A stretch of 64,000 bases of DNA from contig JADCGP010000009.1 in NCBI GenBank assembly GCA_020248915.1, forward strand, positions 62,001-126,000, read 5' to 3'. Both the position numbers and the translations under genes were made by a program. The notes under the pieces are model-generated. The model did no database searches and had not been told where the DNA came from. It saw only the letters and a program-made list of their open reading frames with translations. This DNA comes from Rubrivivax sp. GTDB taxonomy: Bacteria > Pseudomonadota > Gammaproteobacteria > Burkholderiales > Burkholderiaceae_C. Shown piece by piece: positions 23,006 to 31,550 of the stretch (its first letter is position 1; each line of letters opens with the position of its first letter).

Positions 23006-24244
23006 TCAGACGCGCAGCAGGTCCAGCAGCGTGCGCGCCACCACCTTGGTGGCGCGGCGCAGGTCGTCGAGCACGATGTGCTCGTCGGCCCGCTTGGCGT
23101 TGGACTCGAGCACGGTGCGCGGCCCGGCGCCGTAGATCACGGCCGGGATGCCGCGCTCGCTGAACAGGCGCGCGTCGGTGTACAGCGGCGTGCCCGAGGC
23201 CTCCACCGGCTCGCCGAACAGCGCGCTCGCGTGCCGGCACAGCGACTCCACCAGCGGCGCGTTGCCGGCCAGCGGCTTCATCGCGTGGGCCAGCAGCAGC
23301 CGCCGGATCTCGACCCGTGCGCCGGGCACCTGCGCCACCGCATCCTCGATCAGCCGGTGCAGCGCCGCCTCGACCTGCGCCGGGTCCTCCTCGGGGATCA
23401 TCCGGCGGTCGATCTTCAGCACCACCTTGCCGGGGACGACGTTGGTGTTGGTGCCGCCCTCGATGCGGCCGACGTTGACATAGCCGTGGCGGATGCCCTT
23501 GACCGCACTCGTATGCCGGCGCAGGCGCACGTTCTCCTCGTACAGCGCCACCAGCACGCGGGTGGCGGCCTGCAGCGCGTCGATGGCGGTGTCGGGCACC
23601 GCGGCGTGACCCATCCGGCCGTGCACGGCCACCTCCATCTGCAGGCAGCCGTTGTGCGCGGTGACGACCTGGTAGCTGAAGCCGGCCGCGATCTCGAGGT
23701 CGGGCTTCGTCAGGCCGCGGTCGAGCAGCCACTTAGGGCCGAGTTCGCCGCCGAACTCCTCGTCGTAGGTGAACAGCAGATCCACGCCGCCGGCCAGCGG
23801 CACGCCGGCGGCCTCGAGCGCGCGGGTGGCGAAGGCGTAGGTCGAGAAGTCGCTCTTGCTGACCGCGGCGGCGCGGCCGTAGAGCCGGCCGTCGACGATC
23901 TCGGCGCCGTAGGGGTCGCGCGTCCAGCCCTCGCCCGGCGGCACGACGTCGCCGTGCGCGTTGAGCGCGACGATGCGCCCGCCCGCGCCGTAGCGGCGCC
24001 GGACCACGAGGTTGGTGACCGACTGCAGCCCGTGCTGCCGCACCAGGTCGGGCGGCACCTCGTGCGCCTGGGCGTCGAAGCCGAAGGCCGCGAGCAGCTC
24101 GCGCGTGCGCAGCGCGTGCGGCGTGTTGTTGCCGGGCGGCGTGTCGGTGGGCACGCGCACCAGCTCCTGCAGGAAGCGCACCTGTTCGTCGAAGTGGGCA
24201 TCGACGAAGCGGTCGACGGCGTCGTGGGGGCCGGGCTGGCTCAT
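23006..24244 (-). CDS. M20 family metallopeptidase (ArgE/DapE/carboxypeptidase type)
   Basis: A 412-residue zinc-dependent M20 hydrolase. Visible are the N-terminal metal-binding NAHGDVVPPGEGW, the catalytic acid pair YDEEFGGE, the dimerisation domain (VHGRMGHAAVPDTAIDALQA, GGTNTNVVPGKV) and the final YGAGPRTV-ADEH region with the last metal histidine. The ATG at 24242-24244 overlaps the stop of the UraD-AllC gene (ATGA), so it is the last member of the purine operon. The family includes amidohydrolases acting on N-acyl or N-carbamoyl amino acids; within this operon it may act on a ureido or carbamoyl intermediate, or on dipeptides. The annotation stays at family level. Confidence 0.9.
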   Translation of the reverse strand: MSQPGPHDAVDRFVDAHFDEQVRFLQELVRVPTDTPPGNNTPHALRTRELLAAFGFDAQAHEVPPDLVRQHGLQSVTNLVVRRRYGAGGRIVALNAHGDVVPPGEGWTRDPYGAEIVDGRLYGRAAAVSKSDFSTYAFATRALEAAGVPLAGGVDLLFTYDEEFGGELGPKWLLDRGLTKPDLEIAAGFSYQVVTAHNGCLQMEVAVHGRMGHAAVPDTAIDALQAATRVLVALYEENVRLRRHTSAVKGIRHGYVNVGRIEGGTNTNVVPGKVVLKIDRRMIPEEDPAQVEAALHRLIEDAVAQVPGARVEIRRLLLAHAMKPLAGNAPLVESLCRHASALFGEPVEASGTPLYTDARLFSERGIPAVIYGAGPRTVLESNAKRADEHIVLDDLRRATKVVARTLLDLLRV

Positions 24245-26019
24245 GGGGTCTCCGAGGCGAGCTGCTCGAGCAGGCGCCCGAAGGCCTGCGCGCACAGGTC
24301 GATGTCGTGGCTGGTGGAGGACTCCAGCGGGTTGTGGCTGATGCCGGAGTTCTCGCCGCGGACGAAGAGCATCGCCTGCGGCATGATCTCGTGGAGCTTC
24401 ATCGCGTCGTGGCCTGCGCCGCTGGGCATCCGGTGGACCGGCAGCCCGAGCGATGCGACCACGCGTTCCCACCGCGCCTGCCACGCGGGCGCGCTCGGTG
24501 CCGCCGCGACCCGCATCGTCTCCTCGATGCCGAAGGTCAGCCCGCGGCGGTCGCAGATGTCGCGCAGGGCGCCGAGCACGTCGTCGACGCAGGCATTGCG
24601 CACCGCGTCGTCCGGCGCGCGGATGTCGAGGCTGAACCGGCAGAGCCCCGGCACGACGTTGATCGAGCCCTTGGGCACCTCGAGCATGCCGACGGTGGCC
24701 ACCAGGTCGGGGACGGCGCCGGCGCGGCGCTCGACGTGCAGGATCAGCTCGGCCGCGGCCGCCGCGGCGTCGCGCCGGCGGTCCATGGGCGTGGTCCCGG
24801 CGTGGCTGGCCGTGCCGACGATCTCGCCGACGCAGCGCACGCTGCCGTTGATGGAGGTCACCACGCCCAGCGGCAGATCCACCTCGTTGAGCACCGGACC
24901 CTGCTCGATGTGCACCTCGACGAAGCCGAGGTAGCGGCCCGGGTCGCGCCGCAGCTTCGGGATGTCCGCGATGCACAGGCCCGCGTGCTCCATCGCCTGC
25001 CGCATGGTGATGCCGTCGGCGTCGCGCTGGTCCAGCCAGGCCTCGTCGAAGCGGCCCGTCAGGGCGCCGGAGCCGAGGAAGGTGGCCTTGTAGCGCTGGC
25101 CCTCTTCCTCGGCGAAGCCCACGACCTCGATGCCGAAGGGCAGCCGGCGGCCGGCCCGCGACAGCTCGCGCACGCAGGCCATCGGCACGAGGATCCCGAG
25201 GCGCCCGTCGTACCTGCCGCCGTTGCGCACGGTGTCGTAGTGGCTGCCGGTCATCAGCCGGGGCGCCGCGGGCCGGGCCCCGTGGTAGACGCCCACCACG
25301 TTGCCCACGGCGTCGATCTCGACGTCGTCGAAGCCGCAGTCGGACTTCATCCAGTGCGCCAGCCGCTGGGCGACCGCGCGGTGCGCGTCGGTCAGGTAGG
25401 TTACCGTCAGCTCGCCGCGCTCGGCGTAGCCGGGGTCGCTGTGCGCCGCGAGGCGCTCGGCCCAGTCCCAGACCTGGTGGCCGAGCGCGGGCACGGCGGC
25501 GAACTTGTCGTCGAGCCGGATTTCCGCGATGCGATGGATGTTGCGCAGCGCCTCGGCGAACTCGAAGTCGCGCGGGTTGCGCAGCCGGCGCCTGAAGGTG
25601 TCGATGATCTGCTTCTTGCCCAGCCCGGTGCCCCGCGGCCCGCGCACGGCGAGGATGAACGGGAACGCGAACCGCGCGCCGTAGGCCGCGTTGAGCTGCT
25701 GGATCGTGGCCAGCTCCTCCGGCGTGCAGGCCGTCAGGCCCGCCTTGTCCTGCTCGTGGGTCGACTCGGCGGTCAGCGACTTGGCGATCATGGCCTTGCC
25801 GGCGAGCTCGGGGTGGGCGCGGATCAGCGCCAGCTGCGCCGCCGGCCCGGCGTCGCGCACGGCCGCCACCAGCGCGTGCTTCAGCGCGGCCAGCGTCGCG
25901 AAGGGGCGCTGCGCCCAGGCCGCCTCGGCGATCCACGGCGAGTGCTCGTAGGTGCCTTCGAGCAGGGCCGTGAAGGCGGCCTGCGTCGAGTCGTTCAGTC
26001 GATCGAGCGTCAGCGGCAT
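24241..26019 (-). CDS. Fused OHCU decarboxylase (UraD) and allantoate amidohydrolase (AllC)
   Basis: A 592-residue bifunctional enzyme of urate breakdown. Residues 1 to about 170 are 2-oxo-4-hydroxy-4-carboxy-5-ureidoimidazoline decarboxylase (EHSPWIAEAAW, catalytic-region IRAHPELAGK with His69, FPFILAVRG, then FRRRLRN). From about residue 180 the sequence is an M20/amidase-type allantoate amidohydrolase (MKSDCGFDDVEIDAVGNVVG, metal motif TGSHYDTVRNGGRYDG, FAEEEGQRY, FVEVHIEQGPVL, SHAGTTPMDRR). The first domain makes S-allantoin and the second opens allantoate; allantoinase, the intervening step, is the upstream gene. The fusion occurs in some Burkholderiales. It overlaps the M20 gene downstream and is separated from puuE by a single base. 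Confidence 0.93.
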   Translation of the reverse strand: MPLTLDRLNDSTQAAFTALLEGTYEHSPWIAEAAWAQRPFATLAALKHALVAAVRDAGPAAQLALIRAHPELAGKAMIAKSLTAESTHEQDKAGLTACTPEELATIQQLNAAYGARFAFPFILAVRGPRGTGLGKKQIIDTFRRRLRNPRDFEFAEALRNIHRIAEIRLDDKFAAVPALGHQVWDWAERLAAHSDPGYAERGELTVTYLTDAHRAVAQRLAHWMKSDCGFDDVEIDAVGNVVGVYHGARPAAPRLMTGSHYDTVRNGGRYDGRLGILVPMACVRELSRAGRRLPFGIEVVGFAEEEGQRYKATFLGSGALTGRFDEAWLDQRDADGITMRQAMEHAGLCIADIPKLRRDPGRYLGFVEVHIEQGPVLNEVDLPLGVVTSINGSVRCVGEIVGTASHAGTTPMDRRRDAAAAAAELILHVERRAGAVPDLVATVGMLEVPKGSINVVPGLCRFSLDIRAPDDAVRNACVDDVLGALRDICDRRGLTFGIEETMRVAAAPSAPAWQARWERVVASLGLPVHRMPSGAGHDAMKLHEIMPQAMLFVRGENSGISHNPLESSTSHDIDLCAQAFGRLLEQLASETP

Positions 26020-26020
26020 G

Positions 26021-27031
26021 TCATTCCCAGACGAAGGCGGTGCGGGGGTCGAAGGGGTGCACGGCCTTCCAGTGCCGGGCGATGTCGATGCGGCGCGCCA
26101 CCCACACGCGCTCGTGCGCCGCGACGTGGTCGAGGAAGCGCTGCAGCGCGCGCATGCGCCCGGGGCGGCCGAGCAGGCGGCAGTGCATGCCGATGCTCAT
26201 CATCGACGGGCCGCCGTGGCCGTCGGCGGGGTCGCGGTCGCCCTCGGCGTAGTGCACGTCGAAGGCGTCGCGCAGGTACTCGAAGAACTCGTCGCCGTGG
26301 CTGTAGCCCTGCGGCAGCGCGAAGCGCATGTCGTTGCAGTCGAGCGTGTAGGGCACCACCAGGTGCGGCGCGAGCGCGCCGTCGCTGCGGCGCACCTGCA
26401 GCCACAACGGCAGGTCGTCGCCGTAGTAGTCGCTGTCGTACTCGAAGCCGCCGTGGTCGGCCACCAGGCGCCTCGTCGCGGGGCTGTCGCGGCCGGTGTA
26501 CCAGCCCACCGGCCGGGTGCCGGTCAGGCGCTGGATCGCGTCCATGCCCAGGCGCATGTGCTCGCGCTCGACATCCTCGGGCACCGACTGGTAGTGGATC
26601 CAGCGCCAGCCGTGGCAGGCGATCTCGTGGCCGAGCTCCCCGAAGGCCTGCGTCACCTCGGGGCAGCGCTCCAGCGCCATGCCGACGCCGAACACCGTGA
26701 GCGGCAGGCCGCGGCGTTCGAACTCGCGCAGCAGCCGCCACACGCCCACGCGCGAGCCGTACTCGTACACGCCCTCCATGCTGAGGTGGCGGGCCGGGTA
26801 GGCGGCGGGGTTGAACATCTCCGACAGGAACTGCTCGCTGCCGGCGTCGCCGTGCAGCACGCTGTTCTCGCCGCCCTCCTCGTAGTTGAGGACGAACTGC
26901 AGCGCCACGCGCGCGCCGCCGGGCCAGCGCGGATGCGGCGGGTGGCGGCCGTGGCCGCGCAGGTCGCGCGGGTAGCGCTGGGCGCCTGCCGCCGGGGCGG
27001 CCGGGGTCGGGGAGGGTGCGGGTGCTGACAC
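26021..27031 (-). CDS. puuE: Allantoinase PuuE (polysaccharide-deacetylase family)
   Basis: A 336-residue PuuE-type allantoinase, of the carbohydrate-esterase-4 fold and unrelated to the metal-dependent AllB. It hydrolyses allantoin to allantoate. Diagnostic segments are YPRDLRGHGRHPPHPRWPGG, LNYEEGGENSVLHGD, YEYGSRVGVWRLLREFERRG, GHEIACHGWRWIHYQ and TGRDSPATRRL. The first 18 residues are a low-complexity proline/alanine extension. It lies between the GntR regulator gene (4 bp upstream) and the UraD-AllC fusion (1 bp downstream), making one operon gntR-puuE-uraD/allC-M20. Confidence 0.93.
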   Translation of the reverse strand: MSAPAPSPTPAAPAAGAQRYPRDLRGHGRHPPHPRWPGGARVALQFVLNYEEGGENSVLHGDAGSEQFLSEMFNPAAYPARHLSMEGVYEYGSRVGVWRLLREFERRGLPLTVFGVGMALERCPEVTQAFGELGHEIACHGWRWIHYQSVPEDVEREHMRLGMDAIQRLTGTRPVGWYTGRDSPATRRLVADHGGFEYDSDYYGDDLPLWLQVRRSDGALAPHLVVPYTLDCNDMRFALPQGYSHGDEFFEYLRDAFDVHYAEGDRDPADGHGGPSMMSIGMHCRLLGRPGRMRALQRFLDHVAAHERVWVARRIDIARHWKAVHPFDPRTAFVWE

Positions 27032-27035
27032 GGGG

Positions 27036-27761
27036 CTATCCCTTGGGCTTGAGCACGGACGCGAGGTCGGGCGTGCGCGGGTCGAGCCGCAGGTTGCGCT
27101 CGACGCTGGTGATGTGGTGCTCCATCAGGCGCGCGGCGGCGCGCGCGTCGCGGCGGGCCAGCGCCTCGACGATGTCCACGTGCTCGGCCTGCGAGTGCTC
27201 GGCCGAGTGGCCCGACTGGTACATCAGCGCGATCAGCTGCGAGCGCGACAGCAGGTCGGCCACCAGCTCGGCCAGCACGTCGTTGCCCAGCAGCTGCGCC
27301 AGCACGACGTGGAAGTCGGCCAGCAGCCGGGTGCGGCCCGGCACGTCGTCGCGCGCGACCGCGTGGCGCTCGTCGCGCAGGTGCGAGCGCAGCTGCTCGA
27401 GCTGCGCGTCGGTGATCTGCTGCGCCAGCTGCCGCACCATGCCGCCCTCCAGCAGGCGGCGCACCGCGAACACCTGGCGCGCCTCGTCGATGCCGGGCGT
27501 GGCGACGAAGGCGCCCCGGGCCGGCTCGAGCGTGACCAGGCGGTCGCTGCTCAGGCGGTTGAGCGCCTGCCGCACCACCGTGCGCGAGACCGAGAACACG
27601 TCGGCGATCTGCTGCTCGACCAGCTTGGTGCCGGGCATCAGCCGGCGCTCGACGATGGCGCCGGTGATCGAAGCCACGATGTCGTCGGTGGTGCTCGGCG
27701 CGGCACGCTGGGGCCGCGCCGGCTCGACGACGCGCAACGGGATCCGGGTGTCCTTGGCCAT
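27036..27761 (-). CDS. GntR-family (FadR subfamily) regulator of the purine operon
   Basis: A 241-residue GntR regulator. The N-terminal winged helix-turn-helix includes IVERRLMPGTKLVEQQIAD and VSRTVVRQALNRLSSDRLV; the C-terminal helical FCD domain contains the metal-binding FHVVLAQLLGND and HVDIVEALARRD histidines. I chose ATG 27761; ATG 27776 is five codons upstream and has poorer ribosome-binding sequence. It heads the minus-strand purine operon and is divergent from puuD. GTATAC-centred boxes lie directly in front of it, upstream of puuD and upstream of the permease gene, so it probably represses both arms and itself until a purine intermediate binds. Confidence 0.92.
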   Translation of the reverse strand: MAKDTRIPLRVVEPARPQRAAPSTTDDIVASITGAIVERRLMPGTKLVEQQIADVFSVSRTVVRQALNRLSSDRLVTLEPARGAFVATPGIDEARQVFAVRRLLEGGMVRQLAQQITDAQLEQLRSHLRDERHAVARDDVPGRTRLLADFHVVLAQLLGNDVLAELVADLLSRSQLIALMYQSGHSAEHSQAEHVDIVEALARRDARAAARLMEHHITSVERNLRLDPRTPDLASVLKPKG

Positions 27762-27790
27762 GGGTCCGCTCGGCATCGACGATGTGAAAG

Positions 27791-27798
27791 TGTATACA
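27791..27798. promoter_or_regulatory. GTATAC box in front of gntR (autoregulatory operator candidate)
   Basis: The perfect palindrome TGTATACA lies 30 bp upstream of the regulator start. Read on the minus strand it extends to TTGTATACACTTTCAC, closely matching the box at 29805-29812 (TGTATACACTTTGAT). Similar GTATAC half-sites are used by several FadR/VanR-type GntR regulators. Confidence 0.55.
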
Positions 27799-27877
27799 AT
27801 CTTCTGAGCAACGGTAATCGCGGGCGCGACTTCTGGCCGCAGGCCCGGGTAAACGCTAGATAATGTAGTACACAAAA

Positions 27878-27886
27878 TTGTATACC
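27878..27886. promoter_or_regulatory. GTATAC box upstream of puuD
   Basis: TTGTATACC lies 175 bp upstream of puuD, between the divergent gntR and puuD genes and upstream of the leader element at 27975-27999. The surrounding 50 bp are unusually A/T-rich for this genome (GATAATGTAGTACACAAAA), as expected for a promoter region. Confidence 0.5.
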
Positions 27887-27974
27887 GTATAGGGGTCGCA
27901 GCGGGTCCGGGCCCGGCGGCACCCGGGGCTCCTGCAGCCTGCGGGGCCGGCGCCCGGCAGACGCGACGATCCAG

Positions 27975-28021
27975 CCTCACAGGGCCCGCCGTGGTGGGGA
28001 GACGATGCGGTTCGCGCCCAC
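27975..28021 (+). ncRNA. Candidate purine riboswitch (NMT1-like) in the puuD leader
   Basis: The core is CCTCAC, then AGGGCCCGCCGTG, then GTGGGG (27975-27999): a 6-bp stem with one wobble closing a conserved loop. The same core, differing at two loop positions, stands before the permease gene at 29863-29887. Both genes serve purine catabolism. Just 3' of the core, CCCAC (28017-28021) can pair with GTGGG (27994-27998) of the aptamer stem, a mutually exclusive alternative fold. From memory the conserved CCCGCC-GTGG loop and the gene context resemble the NMT1 xanthine riboswitch of Proteobacteria; I could not check this against a covariance model. The start codon is 61 nt after the core. Confidence 0.55.
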
Positions 28022-28060
28022 TGCCGGTCAGGCAGCGCGGCCGGCACCGGAGGTCTTCGC

Positions 28061-29272
28061 ATGGAAGCCTACCTGCTCGACTGGGTCAGCCTGCTGCTGC
28101 GCTGGGCCCACGTCATCACGGCGATCGCCTGGATCGGTGCGTCGTTCTACTTCGTGCTGCTCGACAACAGCCTGACGCAGCCGCAGGACGCCGACCTGAA
28201 GGCCAAGGGCGTCGACGGCGAGCTGTGGGCCGTGCACGGCGGCGGCTTCTACCACTCCAGCAAGTACATGCTCGCGCCGCGCTGGCGTGCGCTGCCCGAC
28301 AACCTGCACTGGTCGTACTGGGAGAGCTACTCGACCTGGCTGACGGGCTTCGCGCTGTTCACGGTGATGTACCTGTACCAGGCGGGCACCTTCCTGATCG
28401 ACCGCAGCGTGCACGACTGGTCGCCCGCGGCGGCGGTGACCGCGGCGCTCGGCTTCCTGGTGGTGTTCTGGCTCGTCTACGACGCGATCTGCCGCACGCT
28501 CGGGCAGCGCCAGCGCGGCGACCTGGTGGTGGGCCTGTGCGTGACGGCCTTCGTGGTGTTCGCGTCGTGGCTGGCCTGCCAGCTGTTCGCGGGCCGCGCG
28601 GCCTTCCTGCTGGTGGGCGCGATGCTGGCCACCGCGATGAGCGCCAACGTGTTCTTCTGGATCATCCCGGGGCAGCGCAAGGTGATCGCGCAGCTGCGCG
28701 CGGGCCAGGCGCCCGACCCGATCCACGGCCGGCGCGGCAAGCAGCGCAGCGTGCACAACACCTACTTCACGCTGCCGGTGATCGTGGCGATGCTGTCCAA
28801 CCACTACGGCTGGCTGTACCAGGGTCCGAACAACTGGCTGGTGCTGGTGCTGCTGATGCTGGCCGGCGCGCTGATCCGCCACAGCTTCGTCGCCCGGCAC
28901 CGCGCCCACGTGCTGGGCCGCCGCGCGCCCTGGGAGTACGCCGTCGTGGGCACCGTGGTGCTCGTGGGGCTGGCGGTGTGGATGGCGCCGAAGCCGCCGA
29001 GCCCGGCGCAGGCCGCGGCGGCGCGGCAGCCGGTGGCCTACGCCGAGGTGCGCGCCATCGTCGACCAGCGCTGCGCGATGTGCCACAACGCGCAGCTGGC
29101 GCAGAAGAACGTCGCGCTGCACGACGCGACCGAGCTGAAGCGCCACGCCCAGGCCGTGTACCAGCAGGTGGTGGTGCTGCGGCTGATGCCGCTGAACAAC
29201 GCCACCGCCATCACCGACGCCGAGCGCGACGCGATCCGGCGCTGGTACGAGGCCGGCGCGCCGGTGAACTGA
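28061..29272 (+). CDS. puuD: Membrane-bound urate oxidase PuuD with C-terminal cytochrome c domain
   Basis: A 403-residue urate hydroxylase of the PuuD type. The first 300 residues form about eight membrane helices with conserved histidines and tryptophans ([40 protein letters not shown]). The C-terminal domain is a c-type cytochrome with Cys338-x-x-Cys341-His342 (CAMCHN). It oxidises urate to 5-hydroxyisourate and passes electrons to the respiratory chain rather than to oxygen directly. The next gene encodes 5-hydroxyisourate hydrolase, the next step. It is divergent from gntR and preceded by a GTATAC box and a candidate riboswitch. GGAGG 9 bp before the ATG supports the start. Confidence 0.94.
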   Translation: MEAYLLDWVSLLLRWAHVITAIAWIGASFYFVLLDNSLTQPQDADLKAKGVDGELWAVHGGGFYHSSKYMLAPRWRALPDNLHWSYWESYSTWLTGFALFTVMYLYQAGTFLIDRSVHDWSPAAAVTAALGFLVVFWLVYDAICRTLGQRQRGDLVVGLCVTAFVVFASWLACQLFAGRAAFLLVGAMLATAMSANVFFWIIPGQRKVIAQLRAGQAPDPIHGRRGKQRSVHNTYFTLPVIVAMLSNHYGWLYQGPNNWLVLVLLMLAGALIRHSFVARHRAHVLGRRAPWEYAVVGTVVLVGLAVWMAPKPPSPAQAAAARQPVAYAEVRAIVDQRCAMCHNAQLAQKNVALHDATELKRHAQAVYQQVVVLRLMPLNNATAITDAERDAIRRWYEAGAPVN

Positions 29273-29318
29273 GAAGCCGTTGACGAACACCCGACCACCC
29301 GATGCAGGGAGACACACG

Positions 29319-29678
29319 ATGGGACGCCTGAGCACACACGTCCTCGACACCGCCCATGGCTGCCCGGCCGCGGGCATGCGCGTGACGCTGCAGCGGATCG
29401 CCGAGGACGGCACGCCGCACACCGTCAAGGAGATCACCCTCAACGCCGACGGCCGCAACGACGGCGGGCCGCTGCTGGACGCCGCGTCGATGGCGCGCGG
29501 GCGCTGGTGCCTGGCCTTCGAGGTCGCGGCCTACTTCCGCGGCCGCGGCGTCGAGCTGCCGGAGCCGCCCTTCGTGGACGTGGTGCGGATCGACTTCGGC
29601 ATCGCCGACGTCGCCGGCCACTACCACGTGCCGCTGCTGGTCAGCCCCTACGGCTACAGCACCTATCGCGGGTCGTGA
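29319..29678 (+). CDS. uraH: 5-hydroxyisourate hydrolase (transthyretin-like)
   Basis: A 119-residue HIU hydrolase, converting 5-hydroxyisourate to OHCU. The three signature regions are all present: [17 protein letters not shown] at the N-terminus with the catalytic histidine, the central arginine region, and the C-terminal tetrapeptide YRGS. The start is ATG 29319 with GGGAG seven bases upstream; no periplasmic signal is present. It lies 46 bp after puuD in the same operon, and its product is the substrate of the UraD domain encoded on the other strand at 24241-26019. Confidence 0.95.
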   Translation: MGRLSTHVLDTAHGCPAAGMRVTLQRIAEDGTPHTVKEITLNADGRNDGGPLLDAASMARGRWCLAFEVAAYFRGRGVELPEPPFVDVVRIDFGIADVAGHYHVPLLVSPYGYSTYRGS

Positions 29679-29774
29679 GCGCGGCCGCGGCGCGCAGGCG
29701 CCCCGGTGCGGTCGGCTGCAAAGCGGCTGGCAGGGCGGGCGCAAGCGCGGCGGCCCGCAGCGCAGACCGGACGG

Positions 29775-29812
29775 GTATACCCGGTACAACAATGAGTACC
29801 ACGCTGTATACA
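29775..29812. promoter_or_regulatory. Pair of GTATAC boxes upstream of the purine permease
   Basis: GTATAC (29775-29780) and TGTATACA (29805-29812) are spaced about 30 bp apart in the 294-bp gap between uraH and the permease gene. The second reads TGTATACACTTTGAT, matching the minus-strand reading of the gntR box at 27791-27798 over twelve bases. They probably place the permease under the same GntR regulator. A promoter should lie within or just after these boxes. Confidence 0.5.
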
Positions 29813-29860
29813 CTTTGATCCGGTCGCCGCGGGTTCCCGACTCCGGGATCGCGACCCTCG

Positions 29861-29922
29861 CTCCTCACAGAACCCGCCGTGGTGAGGGGAAGTGTGCGCC
29901 GGCCAGGCCACGGCTTCCCCTC
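29861..29922 (+). ncRNA. Candidate purine riboswitch (NMT1-like) in the permease leader
   Basis: The core CCTCAC, AGAACCCGCCGTG, GTGAGG (29863-29887) repeats the puuD leader element with compensating stem changes: the position that is G in GTGGGG is A in GTGAGG, restoring a perfect U-A pair. The stem extends to eight pairs (29861-29868 with 29882-29889). GAGGGGAAG (29884-29892), which overlaps the 3' stem strand, is perfectly complementary to CTTCCCCTC (29914-29922), so aptamer and alternative hairpin exclude each other. CTCCTC (29861-29866) is also complementary to the GAGGAG ribosome-binding site (29959-29964), hinting at translational control. Ligand inferred from context: xanthine or a related purine. 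Confidence 0.6.
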
Positions 29923-29972
29923 GACGGAACGCCTTCACGGCCGCACGGCGCGTCTGCCGAGGAGACGAGTCG

Positions 29973-31490
29973 ATGTCCGCCCCTGCTGTCCACCCCGTGG
30001 ACGAACTGCTCCCGCCCGGCCGCCTCACGGCGCTCGGCCTGCAGCACGTGCTGGTCATGTATGCCGGTGCCGTGGCCGTGCCGCTGATCGTTGGCCGGGC
30101 GCTGCAGCTCGGCCCCGAGCAGATCGTCATGCTGATCCAGGCCGACCTGTTCTGCTGCGGCATCGTGACGCTGATCCAGGCCTTCGGGGCCACCCGCTGG
30201 TTCGGCATCCGGCTGCCGGTGATGATGGGCGTCACCTTCGCCGCCGTCGGACCCATGGTGGCGATGGCAGGCTCGATGCCCGGGGTCGAGGGCGCCGGCC
30301 GCATCTTCGGCGCGATCATCGCCGCCGGGGCGATCTCGATCCTGCTGGCGCCGCTGGTCAGCCGGATGCTGCGCTTCTTCCCGCCGGTGGTCACCGGGAC
30401 GATCATCGCCGTCATCGGCATCAGCCTGATGCGGGTGGGCATCCAGTGGATCTTCGGCGTGCCCGTCGGCCCCACCGCGCCCGCGGTGGTCGACCCGGCG
30501 CATGCGCAGTGGCTGGCGCAGGTCAAGGCGCTGGCCGGCACGGCGCCCGCCTCCGGCGGCGCGGCCGTGGTGCCCGCCGTCGTGCCCGCGCTGCCGCCCG
30601 GGCTGTCGCTGTCGCCCACGCTGCCCAACCCGAAGTACGCGCCGCTGCCGCACGTGGCCATCGCCGGGCTGTCGCTGGTGGCCATCCTCGTCATCGCGCG
30701 CTTCGCCCGCGGCTTCCTCGCCAACATCTCGGTGCTGCTGGGCATCGTCGTGGCCGCTGTCGTGGCCACGTCGATGGGGCTGATGAACTTCGACAAGGTG
30801 GCCAAGGCCAACTGGTTCGACTTCGTGCTGCCCTTCGAGATCGCGCGGCCGGTGTTCGACCCGGTGCTGGTGCTGACGATGACGCTGGTGATGATCGTCG
30901 TGATGATCGAGTCCACCGGCATGTTCCTGGCGCTGTCGGACATCACCGGCCGGCCGATCGACCGCGGCCAGCTGTCGGCCGGCCTGCGCGTCGACGGGCT
31001 GGGCACGATGATCGGCGGCATCTTCAACACCTTCCCCTACACCAGCTTCTCGCAGAACGTGGGCCTGGTGGGCGTGACCGGGGTGAAGAGCCGCTACGTC
31101 TGCGTGGCCGCCGGAGTGATCCTCGTGCTGCTGGCGCTGCTGCCCAAGATGGCGGCGCTGGTCGAGTCGCTGCCCACCTTCGTGCTCGGCGGCGCGGGGC
31201 TGGTGATGTTCGGCATGGTGGCGGCCACCGGCATCCGCATCCTGGCCGGCGTCGACTACCAGGGCAACCGCAACAACCTGTTCATCGTCGCCGTGTCGAT
31301 CGGCATCGGCATGATCCCGCTGATCGCGCCGAAGTACCTGCAGTGGATGCCGCACGCGATCCACCCGCTGATCGAGTCGGGCATCCTGCTGGCGTCGCTG
31401 TCGGCGGTGCTGCTGAACCTGTTTTTCAACGGCGCGCGTGGCGACGCGCGCGGGGCCGTCGAGGCGGCCAAGGCGGCGCAGGCGCACTGA
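29973..31490 (+). CDS. NCS2 family uracil-xanthine permease
   Basis: A 505-residue nucleobase:cation symporter-2 protein with about 12-14 membrane segments. Family markers are LGLQHVLVMYAGAVAVPLIV near the N-terminus, RLPVMMGVTFAAVGPMVAMA, the substrate-binding segment MIVVMIESTGMFLALSDITG with the conserved glutamate, and the NCS2 signature IGGIFNTFPYTSFSQNVGLV. Members with this pattern import xanthine, urate or uracil. The start is ATG 29973 with GAGGAGA eight bases upstream. A hydrophilic insertion around residues 165-215 is longer than usual. The location in the urate operon with purine-type regulatory elements favours xanthine or urate as the substrate. Confidence 0.93.
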   Translation: MSAPAVHPVDELLPPGRLTALGLQHVLVMYAGAVAVPLIVGRALQLGPEQIVMLIQADLFCCGIVTLIQAFGATRWFGIRLPVMMGVTFAAVGPMVAMAGSMPGVEGAGRIFGAIIAAGAISILLAPLVSRMLRFFPPVVTGTIIAVIGISLMRVGIQWIFGVPVGPTAPAVVDPAHAQWLAQVKALAGTAPASGGAAVVPAVVPALPPGLSLSPTLPNPKYAPLPHVAIAGLSLVAILVIARFARGFLANISVLLGIVVAAVVATSMGLMNFDKVAKANWFDFVLPFEIARPVFDPVLVLTMTLVMIVVMIESTGMFLALSDITGRPIDRGQLSAGLRVDGLGTMIGGIFNTFPYTSFSQNVGLVGVTGVKSRYVCVAAGVILVLLALLPKMAALVESLPTFVLGGAGLVMFGMVAATGIRILAGVDYQGNRNNLFIVAVSIGIGMIPLIAPKYLQWMPHAIHPLIESGILLASLSAVLLNLFFNGARGDARGAVEAAKAAQAH

Positions 31491-31509
31491 GCGGGCGGCG
31501 CCAGCCCCG

Positions 31510-31532
31510 GGGCCCGGCGCGCGGTCGGGCCC
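31510..31532 (+). terminator. Hairpin after the purine permease gene
   Basis: Arms GGGCCCG and CGGGCCC enclose a nine-base loop about 20 bp after the stop codon. There is no T run beyond the stem, so intrinsic termination is possible but unproven. It separates the purine island from the polyol operon. Confidence 0.4.
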
Positions 31533-31550
31533 GCTCCTACAGGGTTTCAC

